Positions 54,124 through 62,778 of a DNA stretch of 64,000 nucleotides are shown in pieces. The notes below the pieces were generated by a model. That model was not told the origin of the DNA, ran no database searches, and saw only the letters and a program-made list of their open reading frames with translations. How positions within the stretch are numbered: the stretch's first letter is position 1; every line of letters begins with the position of its first letter. The translations under genes were made by a program, and so were the position numbers. Origin of the DNA: Pseudoalteromonas neustonica (lineage in GTDB: Bacteria; Pseudomonadota; Gammaproteobacteria; Enterobacterales; Alteromonadaceae). The stretch is taken from the NCBI RefSeq assembly GCF_001653135.1, contig NZ_BDDS01000016.1:18514-82513 (forward strand), read 5' to 3'.

Positions 54124-54187
54124 GAGCCATAACATTTTAGTATTTATGCTACACGCAGTTTGTGTTGCATAATCGCTTGTTGGACTG
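54124..54187 (-). repeat. Probable degenerate attC upstream of the HTH cassette
   Basis: GTTATGGC (minus strand, at 54131-54124) is an R' box and GTCCAAC (54187-54181) the R''. Between them TTATGC-A-ACAC pairs with GTGT-A-GCATAA as a strong hairpin. The segments next to the R boxes do not pair well, so the site may be weak. Confidence 0.5.
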
Positions 54188-54874
54188 AGGCGCTACCTGC
54201 TCGGTATGTCAGAGTTGGTGTTGTTTATGCTATGGGAATTTGTTTTTATGGCCTAAGTGATATCAAACCAATTTCATTGGTGTGCCTATCGTTTCTAAGC
54301 TATCCCTGCGTTACTCAGCATTCATTATGTGCCTATCAAACCGAATATTTAACCGTTAAGCAATGATATTTTTCTTACGCGCAGTCACGACTAGCCTGAG
54401 CAGTTAAGCAGGTTAAATCATTGATTTGATGCAGCAAGCAAAGCTGCTAACTCGTTCGCGTTATTTTATTTGTCACCACACTTAAATTATTCATCATACC
54501 AGTAAATGGCAAGATACCAATTAACAGTGAGAGCTATGGATAAATCAAAGTAATGTAATGCTTGACCGCTTTTTGACTGGCAGGTTATCGCTCTAAGCCG
54601 TCCTTAGGGGGTAACTCATTTTTGCGCCTAAACGTGTTTCGCTAATTTTTCAGAAAATTACTAAAAACGAAATTCACCATACAAAAAATTATCTTTTAAT
54701 TTGTCCTCGCATTTATGAGGAAATACATTTCATCACCAATTGTATAAAAGCTGACCTGCCATTCACTTGTGTGATCAAAATTAAGCTTCGTTTTATGTAC
54801 TTCGTGGTACATTATTCATCAGATGATTTAGGCAGTGATGTCGTGTTGCGTGCCGATAAGTAAAGGATAACAAA
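54188..54874. other. Gene-free stretch before the Gabija operon
   Basis: 690 bases without a convincing gene; a 68-codon open frame at 54160-54366 has no ribosome site and crosses the attC, so it is not called. The left part may be the debris of an old cassette. The right part holds the gajA promoter, a TCCTC/GAGGA hairpin near 54705-54722, and ATGTAC/GTACAT near 54797-54812. Confidence 0.45.
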
Positions 54875-57091
54875 GTGCATATTAGTAGCTTAAACCTAAT
54901 TAACTACCGTAATTTTAAGAATGTCAAACTTAACTTTAACAAAGGTATCAACACTGTGATTGGTGAGAATGCATCAGGTAAGACCAACTTATTTCGAGCC
55001 CTGAGATTGCTGCTCGACAACTCGATGCCTAGGTCGTCGACAAAACTGTCTGAGGGTGATTTCTGTAGAGCGCTAGGTAGTTGGAAAGGTCACTGGATTA
55101 TCATAAGTTGTGAGTTCGATGATATTTCTAGTGATGAAGCTAGTCAGTCACTGTTCCTTCATGGAAATGGGAATATCGAAGGTGAAGAAGAGATGGTAAC
55201 CAAAGCAACCTACAACCTTATATTCAGACCTAAAGCTCATATACGACAAGCGATTTCAACAATCCCCGTTGGCGACACTCCAGCGTTAGAAGAGTATTTA
55301 AATGATATCTCAACAGATGACTATGAAACGGTTTTAACTGGAAAAAGTACTGCTAATTTTGCTGACCCAGAAGTATATAAAGCTATTGTAGGTGATTTTG
55401 ATGCTGTTGTTTTTCCAAATGAGTTAAACAACCCAGAAATTGGGATACGACTACCATATATCCTAAATATGCCGAATGAGGTTTCATTCACCTATATTAA
55501 GGCATTGAGAGATGTAGTTTCAGATTTCCACAACAATAGAACAAACCCCCTACTAACACTGTTAAAAAGTAAGTCGGGTGAAATTTCCCCAGAGGATTTT
55601 CAACCAATAGCTGAGTTAATTAGGACTTTGAATGAGAATATTGAAGGCCTAAATGACGTTTGTGATGTTAGAGATGACATTGCATCAACAGTAGGCGATA
55701 CAGTTGGAGATACGTATTCTCCAAATTCAGTCTCGATCCGCTCAAGTTTGACAGATGATTCAGACCAGCTATTTCAGTCCTTGAAGCTTTTTGTTGCTGA
55801 GTCAAACGATGGGTATGAAGGTGCTATTCATGAAATGAGTTTAGGGGGCGCTAATCTTTTATACCTCACATTAAAAATTTTAGAGTTTAAGTATCAAAAC
55901 TCTAATCAATCAATCGCAAACTTTTTATTGATAGAGGAACCAGAAGCTCATATTCATACGCATATTCAAAAATCATTGTTCGACAACATCAAGTACGAAA
56001 ATACTCAAATTATTTATTCGACCCACTCATCGCATATTTCAGAGGTCAGCAATATAAGAAACATGAACATTATTGGTCTGGTAGATGGCAATTGTGAGGT
56101 TTTCCAACCAGCTAAGGGGCTGACCAAGGAGCAAAGTGGCTTCGTTCAGCGGTATCTAGATGCTATTCGAAGCAATCTATTATTTGCACGAAGTGTCATT
56201 TTAGTTGAAGGTGATGCAGAAGAAATCTTAATACCCGTTTTGTTTAAAAAATCAACAGGAATAAGCTTGGATGAGATGGGAATTAGTCTTGTCAATATAA
56301 GAAGTACTGGATTCGAAAATATCGCAATGCTCTTTAACGATGAACGTATTAGGAAACGCTGTAGTATTATTACTGACCTAGACTCTGCGTTTTTTAATAC
56401 TGAAATCCAAGAACAGGATAGTGAAGCTTTAAAGAATAAAAAGAGAAAAGCTAAAGGTTCAGAGGAGTCAGGAGCTAATCGTAAACTTATACTAGATCAG
56501 TTCTGCGATAATAACCCTTGGTTAAGTCCTTTCTATGCAAAACACACTTTTGAAGTAGATTTTATTAAGTGTTCTAATAGCGTATATCTTAAAAATGTTG
56601 TTGAAAACGTTTACGTTGATCCTGCAACAAGAGTCACAGCCAAGGAAGATCTATCTAAAGCCGATATAGCCACATCTGGAATGAGGGCATTAACGATGGC
56701 GAATCATCAAGGTAAGGGCTGGTTTGCTATAACTCTTGGAAAGGCGATCAACTTTAAAGTAGTAATTCCAGAGTACATTCTTGAGGCAATCAAATTTGCA
56801 CATGTTGAATTTGATTCAGTTCTTACCTTTAAAATACTAAGCTATCGATTTAACTCTATTAAGGAGCATGTCGCTGAAGGTAAAAAGCACATAGAAAAAG
56901 CTGACGCGGATGGAGACATGAACCTAAAAGCTCGGTGTGAAGCTTATCTGCTACCATTGGAAACAGGTATCGAAGTATTTGCGCCTAAATGGGATGTATT
57001 CGACTCGGCTACCGATGACATCAATGAGATTAAGGCTTCATTTATAGCTGATTTTCCAACAGAAAATCATCATTTGCTAGAAAGGATTTAG
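54875..57091 (+). CDS. gajA: Gabija protein GajA, OLD-family ATPase/TOPRIM nuclease
   Basis: 738 residues from a GTG with AAAGGATAAC upstream; longer than the Bacillus cereus GajA (about 580). The N-terminal ABC ATPase has Walker A GENASGKTNL, signature SLGGANLL and Walker B FLLIEEPEAH. The TOPRIM nuclease has VILVEGDAEEILIPVL (catalytic Glu) and DLDSAF (DxD). GajA nicks DNA of invading phage when nucleotides fall, working in a complex with GajB. The next gene begins 2 bases after its stop, which fixes the system. Confidence 0.92.
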   Translation: MHISSLNLINYRNFKNVKLNFNKGINTVIGENASGKTNLFRALRLLLDNSMPRSSTKLSEGDFCRALGSWKGHWIIISCEFDDISSDEASQSLFLHGNGNIEGEEEMVTKATYNLIFRPKAHIRQAISTIPVGDTPALEEYLNDISTDDYETVLTGKSTANFADPEVYKAIVGDFDAVVFPNELNNPEIGIRLPYILNMPNEVSFTYIKALRDVVSDFHNNRTNPLLTLLKSKSGEISPEDFQPIAELIRTLNENIEGLNDVCDVRDDIASTVGDTVGDTYSPNSVSIRSSLTDDSDQLFQSLKLFVAESNDGYEGAIHEMSLGGANLLYLTLKILEFKYQNSNQSIANFLLIEEPEAHIHTHIQKSLFDNIKYENTQIIYSTHSSHISEVSNIRNMNIIGLVDGNCEVFQPAKGLTKEQSGFVQRYLDAIRSNLLFARSVILVEGDAEEILIPVLFKKSTGISLDEMGISLVNIRSTGFENIAMLFNDERIRKRCSIITDLDSAFFNTEIQEQDSEALKNKKRKAKGSEESGANRKLILDQFCDNNPWLSPFYAKHTFEVDFIKCSNSVYLKNVVENVYVDPATRVTAKEDLSKADIATSGMRALTMANHQGKGWFAITLGKAINFKVVIPEYILEAIKFAHVEFDSVLTFKILSYRFNSIKEHVAEGKKHIEKADADGDMNLKARCEAYLLPLETGIEVFAPKWDVFDSATDDINEIKASFIADFPTENHHLLERI

Positions 57092-57093
57092 TA

Positions 57094-58890
57094 ATGTTCG
57101 TATGGAATAAAGATGATCTTAATGATGAGCAAGTGGATGCCATTCGACAAGCGGGCAATGTATTCCTTGAGGCATGCCCTGGTAGTGGAAAAACACGAAC
57201 ATTAACGTATAAAATTGCTCTTGAATTGTCTAAGTTGACCGATGAAAAGAAATGGATTGTAGCAATTACATACACTAATCGTGCAGCTGATGAAATTCGT
57301 GAGAGAATAGAGTTACTAGGAGTTGAAACTTCTCAACTATGGATTGGGACGATTCATTCATTTTGCTTAGAGTGGATTATAAAACCATATGGGTTATACC
57401 ATGACAGGCTTAAAAACGGTTTCAAAGTCATTAACTCATATGATAGTGAAGATATTATAACCAATATTTGTCTTGGGTTACGACCTCAACAATATATTAC
57501 ATACTACCAATGTTCACATTTTTATACACCAACAGGGCTGAATATTACAGGAAGCGGTGGGAGCTTAGCTACTAGTGTTCTGGAAGCTTATCATCAACAC
57601 CTAGACAATAATCACCAAATAGATTTTGAACAGATATTGTACTTCTCTTACGAACTCCTGCGTAACAAGGTCGCTATATCAAAAATCTTATCTAATCTTT
57701 TTTCTTACTTCTTTATAGATGAATATCAAGATACCAAAGAGATTCAGTATTCAATTGTAGCTAGCATTATGAGGGCTAATCCGAGTAAAGTGACAACATT
57801 TATAGTAGGTGACCCAAACCAAGCCATATATACATCATTAGGTGGTTATGCGATAGCTCATACAGAACTTGAATCTTTAACCGCTGCTTCATTTGCTTCA
57901 ATGTCTTTGGATAAAAATTATAGAAGCTCACTAAAGATTATAGAGTATTATCGAAATTATAATGTTAGTCCAAGTGCAACTAGTGCAGAAGGTAGTGAGA
58001 GAGATTATCAGAGTATAATAACCTATGATCAAGTAACTCACAAAGATGACTTAGTTGAGCAGGTAAGTCGATATATTGAGCACAACATTGAAAATTTCAA
58101 TATCCCTGAGCGTGATATTTGCGTAATTGCTCCTTGGTGGACGCATTTAGCTGCACTAACACGAAACTTAGTGAATCGGTTGCCTCAATATAGTTTTGAT
58201 GGCCCTGGTTTAGTACCATTCTCTAGAGACCTTGAGAACTTCTGGTACAAGCTTACAAGAATTATTCTCACTGAGCCCTCCCCTAGCATGTATGTCAAAC
58301 GTTTAAGGTGGGCATCGGAAATTTTATATGATTTAGAAATTGCAATGGTGGATATAGCCCCTTTCACTTCGAAAGAACTCTTAAAATCAATTAACTCAAT
58401 TTCAATAGACGAGGAGGACGGAATTACTTACCTATGCTATTTCTTCGATGAGCTATTCAAAAGATTAGGGGTTGAATACTCTCTTTATCCAATGTTGCAA
58501 GAACACTATGAATCTTTTTTGAGTAGTACAGAAGATCGCATAGACAGGCTCCGCAGAGATAGCGAGGAATTTGCTACAGATATAGAGGCATTTCGAAGAG
58601 CTTTTAAGCCGAGAAGTGGAATAAAAGTTTCTACTATCCACGGGGTTAAAGGTGGTGAATATGACGCAGTTATATCCTTCGGTTTACTTGAGGGGTTAGT
58701 TCCTAATTTTAATGACTCATCAGAAGATAGTGCTAAGAAGCTTCTCTATGTTATTGGCTCTAGAGCAAGGAAAAACCTGCACTTGATCTCTGAAAGAGGG
58801 CGAATGCTAGGCTATAGCCCAAATCAAACCGAACGTACGTCCACTAAAGCTCTTCAACGCGTGCAATTTCCCTATGATCATTTTGTATAG
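57094..58890 (+). CDS. gajB: Gabija protein GajB, UvrD-like helicase
   Basis: 598 residues. Superfamily 1A helicase motifs in order: ACPGSGKTRTL (I), ITYTNRAADEI (Ia), FIDEYQDTKE (II), VGDPNQAIYTSLGG (III), SLDKNYRSS (IV), STIHGVKGGEYDAV (V) and LLYVIGSRARKNL (VI). GajB senses DNA ends and pairs with GajA in the Gabija complex, giving abortive-type immunity. The strict gajA-gajB order and length match known systems. Confidence 0.93.
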   Translation: MFVWNKDDLNDEQVDAIRQAGNVFLEACPGSGKTRTLTYKIALELSKLTDEKKWIVAITYTNRAADEIRERIELLGVETSQLWIGTIHSFCLEWIIKPYGLYHDRLKNGFKVINSYDSEDIITNICLGLRPQQYITYYQCSHFYTPTGLNITGSGGSLATSVLEAYHQHLDNNHQIDFEQILYFSYELLRNKVAISKILSNLFSYFFIDEYQDTKEIQYSIVASIMRANPSKVTTFIVGDPNQAIYTSLGGYAIAHTELESLTAASFASMSLDKNYRSSLKIIEYYRNYNVSPSATSAEGSERDYQSIITYDQVTHKDDLVEQVSRYIEHNIENFNIPERDICVIAPWWTHLAALTRNLVNRLPQYSFDGPGLVPFSRDLENFWYKLTRIILTEPSPSMYVKRLRWASEILYDLEIAMVDIAPFTSKELLKSINSISIDEEDGITYLCYFFDELFKRLGVEYSLYPMLQEHYESFLSSTEDRIDRLRRDSEEFATDIEAFRRAFKPRSGIKVSTIHGVKGGEYDAVISFGLLEGLVPNFNDSSEDSAKKLLYVIGSRARKNLHLISERGRMLGYSPNQTERTSTKALQRVQFPYDHFV

Positions 58891-59106
58891 AACTGACAGC
58901 AATTAGTTTAGTTTTGTCCTATCTCAATTTGTTTTAAGCGAGTAGCTTAGGGAAGTAACTCTAAAAGGCTTTTGTCCAGAAACGAGCTAGTGCGATCGTC
59001 CGATTCTAGCTCATACAGGTGTGTCATAAAGCCTAAACCTATTCAGTCAAAACTGCTAGGTCAGATATGAGCTACTACAAATCAGGGCAATAAGTGGCAG
59101 CTAAAA

Positions 59107-59646
59107 TTAGTACCCAACCGCACTATCCCCTTTCCTAGTATCAAGACACTCCCCTAAAATATTCTGTACCGCTGTTATACGACCTAAACATCGATATTTT
59201 TCCTCTTTGGCCAAATCAAACTTTGACCTCAGTAAAGCAATAATTGCAGGATATTCGTTCATGTAACTTTGGTACTCTTCCATTTCAGATGTGCTAATAA
59301 GTAGGCTATATCTATACTTTATAAGTCTGTCATTTAACATAGCCTTAAACTCCTCATCAGGTATTAAGTAATTTCCAGTCTTCGGATTATCTAAATTATA
59401 AAAATGTTGCTTAAATTTTTCTGTATGGATATATCTAATTTTTTGTGTATTTTTCTTACCAAGCTTTAGTAAATATCCGTCATTAACAAGTCGATAAAGC
59501 TGTCGATGGATAAAAACTCTTGCTTTAAACTCATTTTTTGAAGAGCTATACAAGTGCATATAGGTTTCGACTAATTCAGAAACCGAAAAATTATCAATTC
59601 TTTTTTCCACTAAAAGTAAGTACATGGCTTCATTTAAATTTTTCAT
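59107..59646 (-). CDS. Unrecognised protein, divergent from the XRE regulator
   Basis: 179 residues from ATG 59646 (MKNLNEAMYLLL); a TTG two codons earlier is also in frame. The first 80 residues look like a winged helix (VSELVETYMHLYSS...RVFIHRQLYRLVNDGYLLKLG); the rest is helical with no known motif. It shares a 110-base promoter region and two like operators with the XRE gene, so the pair may be one regulatory unit. Function not recognised. Confidence 0.7.
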   Translation of the reverse strand: MKNLNEAMYLLLVEKRIDNFSVSELVETYMHLYSSSKNEFKARVFIHRQLYRLVNDGYLLKLGKKNTQKIRYIHTEKFKQHFYNLDNPKTGNYLIPDEEFKAMLNDRLIKYRYSLLISTSEMEEYQSYMNEYPAIIALLRSKFDLAKEEKYRCLGRITAVQNILGECLDTRKGDSAVGY

Positions 59647-59684
59647 AATCAACGATGACCGATATTAAAGTTAAAAATCTCAAG

Positions 59685-59733
59685 CTTAGTATTCCTAAGT
59701 ATACAACATTAGCATAAACTTAGAGAATCTAAG
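59685..59733. promoter_or_regulatory. Twin CTTAGnnnnnCTAAG operators
   Basis: CTTAG-TATTC-CTAAG (59685-59699) and CTTAG-AGAAT-CTAAG (59719-59733), centres 34 bases apart, lie in the space between the two divergent genes. Likely binding sites of the XRE protein, which would control both directions. Confidence 0.65.
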
Positions 59734-59761
59734 TATTGATATTGTGAATTAAGATGAGTTC

Positions 59762-60070
59762 TTGGAAATTTCAATTAACCCAATCCCTGGGCGAATTAAA
59801 CAGGCACGAGTTTCTAAGGGGATCTCTCAAAAAGAGCTCGGCATTAGAATTGGGCTTGACCAAAGTTCTGCAAGTAGTCGTATGAACCACTATGAAAAAG
59901 GTAGACATACCCCTGATATTCCAACTCTTAAAAGAGTAGCGGATGAATTAGGAGTCCCTTTAGCTTATTTTTTTTGTGAATCAGACCTATCAGCAAAGCT
60001 GAGTTGCTTAATTGATAATTTGAGTGAAAAAGAGAAAGCTGAACTAATACTAAAACTAAATAAACAATAG
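59762..60070 (+). CDS. XRE-family transcription regulator
   Basis: 102 residues from a TTG start that gives the common MEISINPIPGRIKQAR opening of this group. HTH at about 11-65 (ISQKELGIRIGLDQSSASSRMNHYE), followed by VPLAYFFCE and a short helical tail (SEKEKAELILKL). Probably represses itself and the 59107 gene via the CTTAG operators. XRE regulators often guard mobile or defence operons. Confidence 0.85.
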   Translation: MEISINPIPGRIKQARVSKGISQKELGIRIGLDQSSASSRMNHYEKGRHTPDIPTLKRVADELGVPLAYFFCESDLSAKLSCLIDNLSEKEKAELILKLNKQ

Positions 60071-60373
60071 CTGTACTAGCCCAAGTTAAAAAGCAATCTC
60101 ATGATATAAATTTATTAGCACAACCCAATAACTGCGGGTGTATATAGGTAATTTAAGTCTTTAATCTAGCTCTAAATGAGTAATTGTTTATCTAGTAACT
60201 TCTAATATAATTATGTCACACAGTGACTTATATTTATAAGGGAATAAGCCACCAATACAAAAACTCAAATCTAAATAAAGCTATTAACCACAGCCTACGG
60301 CCCCACCTTCAAATATGTAGATTTCACGAACAAAGCTGATGCACTTAAACACTACCATATTCCAAAAATAGAC
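60071..60373. other. Gene-free stretch after the XRE gene
   Basis: About 300 AT-rich bases. No hairpin terminator with a U-run, no ribosome site with an open frame, and no repeat is seen. Confidence 0.4.
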
Positions 60374-62302
60374 TTAAATCCAAGATTTAGGTATCAAAGC
60401 CCTTTCGCCTCTCCAGGGAGGCTCAACTAAAGAGTCTTGGAACCAATCTTCCTCTAAATTAGCATGCTCAGTAACAATAATTTGAAAACTACGGTTGTCA
60501 AACTGACAGTAATCATAAAATAACTTGAATAGTCTAGTTACTTCCTCGATATCAGCATCACCAGACTGCATAAGTTCTCCTTCCAGACTTTGATATCTAG
60601 TGATATCTGGGAAATGTACTTGAGATGGTTGATCAAGTACAAATATAGAGGGTACTGGTAAATCCTTCATCCTAAAGTACTTGTGAAGAGACAAATAAGT
60701 AATTACATGACAGCCCAACCAATTCTCAGCACTTCCTTGTCTTTTCATTGGTGTTGAACCGTGAGGGTTATCAGCAAAAACCGTTAATCTAGATATATCT
60801 AATCGATAGGGGTTATCTGCATATTCAAGTTTTAAATCCTTTGCATAATTAGACATGTAATTACCAACGATATTTAAAGATGATGAAAGCCGATCTAACA
60901 CAGTATCATCATCAAGCTCATCCTCCAGTATTGACACCTTATGTTGCAATTCTTCAATCTCAGCCGTTAGATCTGAATTAGGTGCAGTTTCTTTGACGCT
61001 TTCTAAAAAAAGAGAAATTCTACCTATTATTTTAGATATGTATGCATTTCTATCTTTTAGTAATTTACTTTCTTTCTTTTGTGTAATTAAAGAGCGAATT
61101 TTTTGTTGGAGGTCATCGATTATAATTTGAGTATCATTTTCCTTACTTGAAAGCTTCTGAATATATTCCTGTAGTTTTGGGGAGCTATGTGTAATTGTTT
61201 TAATCTCTTCGCGAACACTATTTAATGAGTAATGTAGGCTTTTGATAGTTTCATCATCTTGGCTCTTAGTACCACATACTGGGCACTCTAGTTCCTTAGA
61301 TGAATCAAATAGATCTATCACATTTAAGCGAGCTTTCCTCTCTAACATATTCCCAAGATGAGAATTATGATGTTGCTCAAATATCCTAGTTTTAGATATC
61401 TTTTCCTGGAGTTCGATTTGTGCATTCTTAGTTTCGATTAATTCAGTTTGTAATTTATATAACTCATCACTAGATTCTTTTAATTCATGGTGGGGCTCCC
61501 AGCCAGATATGCTCTTAAGGAAACTTATACACTCAAAAAATGATAAGTCAGAATTAATCAACTCTTTACTTATTAACCCTACGGTAGATGCTTCATATAA
61601 TAACTGTAATGCTACCTTTGTACTCTGTGAGCTAACGTCAGTATATTGCTTTAATAACGATAATTTATCTTTTAAGGTTCGTTTTGCATTCTTTAATAAC
61701 TCCATATCTTGGAGTCTTTTATTCGTGACCGCACCTAAAAAGTAAGGAAATGTATCTTTTATTGATTGTGCTAAGAATGGCTCATCTTGTCTGTGGAATA
61801 ATGTTTTTTTATTTGCTATTTCACCTTGCTCTTGAAAAATAAAACTTTTGGCATGCTTTAAGTTTGCTCTGTAAGCGCCATCTGTTTTCTCTTTTCTAAA
61901 AGTAACGTTATCATCTAAGCCTAGCTCTCTATCAATTTCGTAAAGCACCCCATCATCATTGGAGTTTATAACCAACTCTGACTTACATGGTATTTTAAGA
62001 TTTGCGCCAATTAATAAGCACACTTCTGAATTTGAAGCTTTACCATTTTTAGGAGGTTGTTTTGCTACAAATATTTGTTTCCCTTTCAATTGATAAGTTA
62101 CTGCATACCAACTAACAACATCTCGATTCACACCATCAAATATCTCAAAATCAGAACGACCCATACAGTAATCAATTATACTTATAATTGCTGACTTACC
62201 AGTTCTAGACTTACCTGTGATTACGTTTAATGAGTTGATTTTGAATTTAACTTCTCGGGTTTCACCCTTGTTACTATATAAAACAATATTTAATACTTGC
62301 AT
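60374..62302 (-). CDS. ATPase of a three-component ABC conflict system (DUF3732, zinc hook)
   Basis: 642 residues. Walker A is GKSRTGKSAIISII (about 29-42). A long central coiled coil carries ECPVCGTKS near residue 335, a single CxxC like the Rad50 zinc hook, so two molecules may join through zinc. The Walker B region is FVLDQPSQVHFP, which is typical of the DUF3732 branch. SMC/Rad50-like ATPases of this type work with a middle and an effector protein in conflict systems. Its start overlaps the middle component stop by 1 base. Confidence 0.88.
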   Translation of the reverse strand: MQVLNIVLYSNKGETREVKFKINSLNVITGKSRTGKSAIISIIDYCMGRSDFEIFDGVNRDVVSWYAVTYQLKGKQIFVAKQPPKNGKASNSEVCLLIGANLKIPCKSELVINSNDDGVLYEIDRELGLDDNVTFRKEKTDGAYRANLKHAKSFIFQEQGEIANKKTLFHRQDEPFLAQSIKDTFPYFLGAVTNKRLQDMELLKNAKRTLKDKLSLLKQYTDVSSQSTKVALQLLYEASTVGLISKELINSDLSFFECISFLKSISGWEPHHELKESSDELYKLQTELIETKNAQIELQEKISKTRIFEQHHNSHLGNMLERKARLNVIDLFDSSKELECPVCGTKSQDDETIKSLHYSLNSVREEIKTITHSSPKLQEYIQKLSSKENDTQIIIDDLQQKIRSLITQKKESKLLKDRNAYISKIIGRISLFLESVKETAPNSDLTAEIEELQHKVSILEDELDDDTVLDRLSSSLNIVGNYMSNYAKDLKLEYADNPYRLDISRLTVFADNPHGSTPMKRQGSAENWLGCHVITYLSLHKYFRMKDLPVPSIFVLDQPSQVHFPDITRYQSLEGELMQSGDADIEEVTRLFKLFYDYCQFDNRSFQIIVTEHANLEEDWFQDSLVEPPWRGERALIPKSWI

Positions 62303-62778
62303 TATAATTTAATCCCTAACAGTGCTAGCATTGTAGACTCGCAATTAAACCTTCCACAGATGGCTCCAAGTTTTTTGGCTGCAAAGGTATATTCGGATAT
62401 ATACTCAGCATTTTTTATCATCTTATTAATTTTTTTATTATCAATTAGAGAAACTCGAAAATCTTCATCTAAATCAATTATTCCTTGACCACGTAAGAGC
62501 AAGCTTGATTTTGAAATATAAGGCTCAAGACTGTTTACTCTCTCAGTAAGCCCAACAACTATCTGAGGTTCGTTCTGTAGCCATAAATGAAACTTTGATG
62601 CTGCGGTTTTTGGTAATACTAGTCTTGACTCTTTGTGTAATATTATAGGTATAAGTATATAAGGCAGATATAACGGAATTTTTTTTAAAGCCTTAGAGTT
62701 ATACCCATCAACTATAGATGAATATAACAAAGCGCAAAAAGCAGGATTCAACAACTCACTTACTTCATTATTTTGCAT
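62302..62778 (-). CDS. Middle component of the three-component ABC system
   Basis: 158 residues, mainly helical: VSELLNPAFCALLYSSIVDGYN, then LPYILIPIILHKESRLVLP, KFHLWLQNEP and the C-terminal EYTFAAKKLGAICGRF. These boxes are characteristic of the small middle protein linking ATPase and effector. It starts 11 bases inside the effector gene and overlaps the ATPase gene, so the three proteins are strictly coupled. The family is named by gene context; its biochemical role is unknown. Confidence 0.82.
   Translation of the reverse strand: MQNNEVSELLNPAFCALLYSSIVDGYNSKALKKIPLYLPYILIPIILHKESRLVLPKTAASKFHLWLQNEPQIVVGLTERVNSLEPYISKSSLLLRGQGIIDLDEDFRVSLIDNKKINKMIKNAEYISEYTFAAKKLGAICGRFNCESTMLALLGIKL

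Noticed and set aside
54160..54366. 68-codon open frame on the plus strand after the HTH cassette
   Set aside because: No ribosome site, crosses an attC-like hairpin, no recognisable features.
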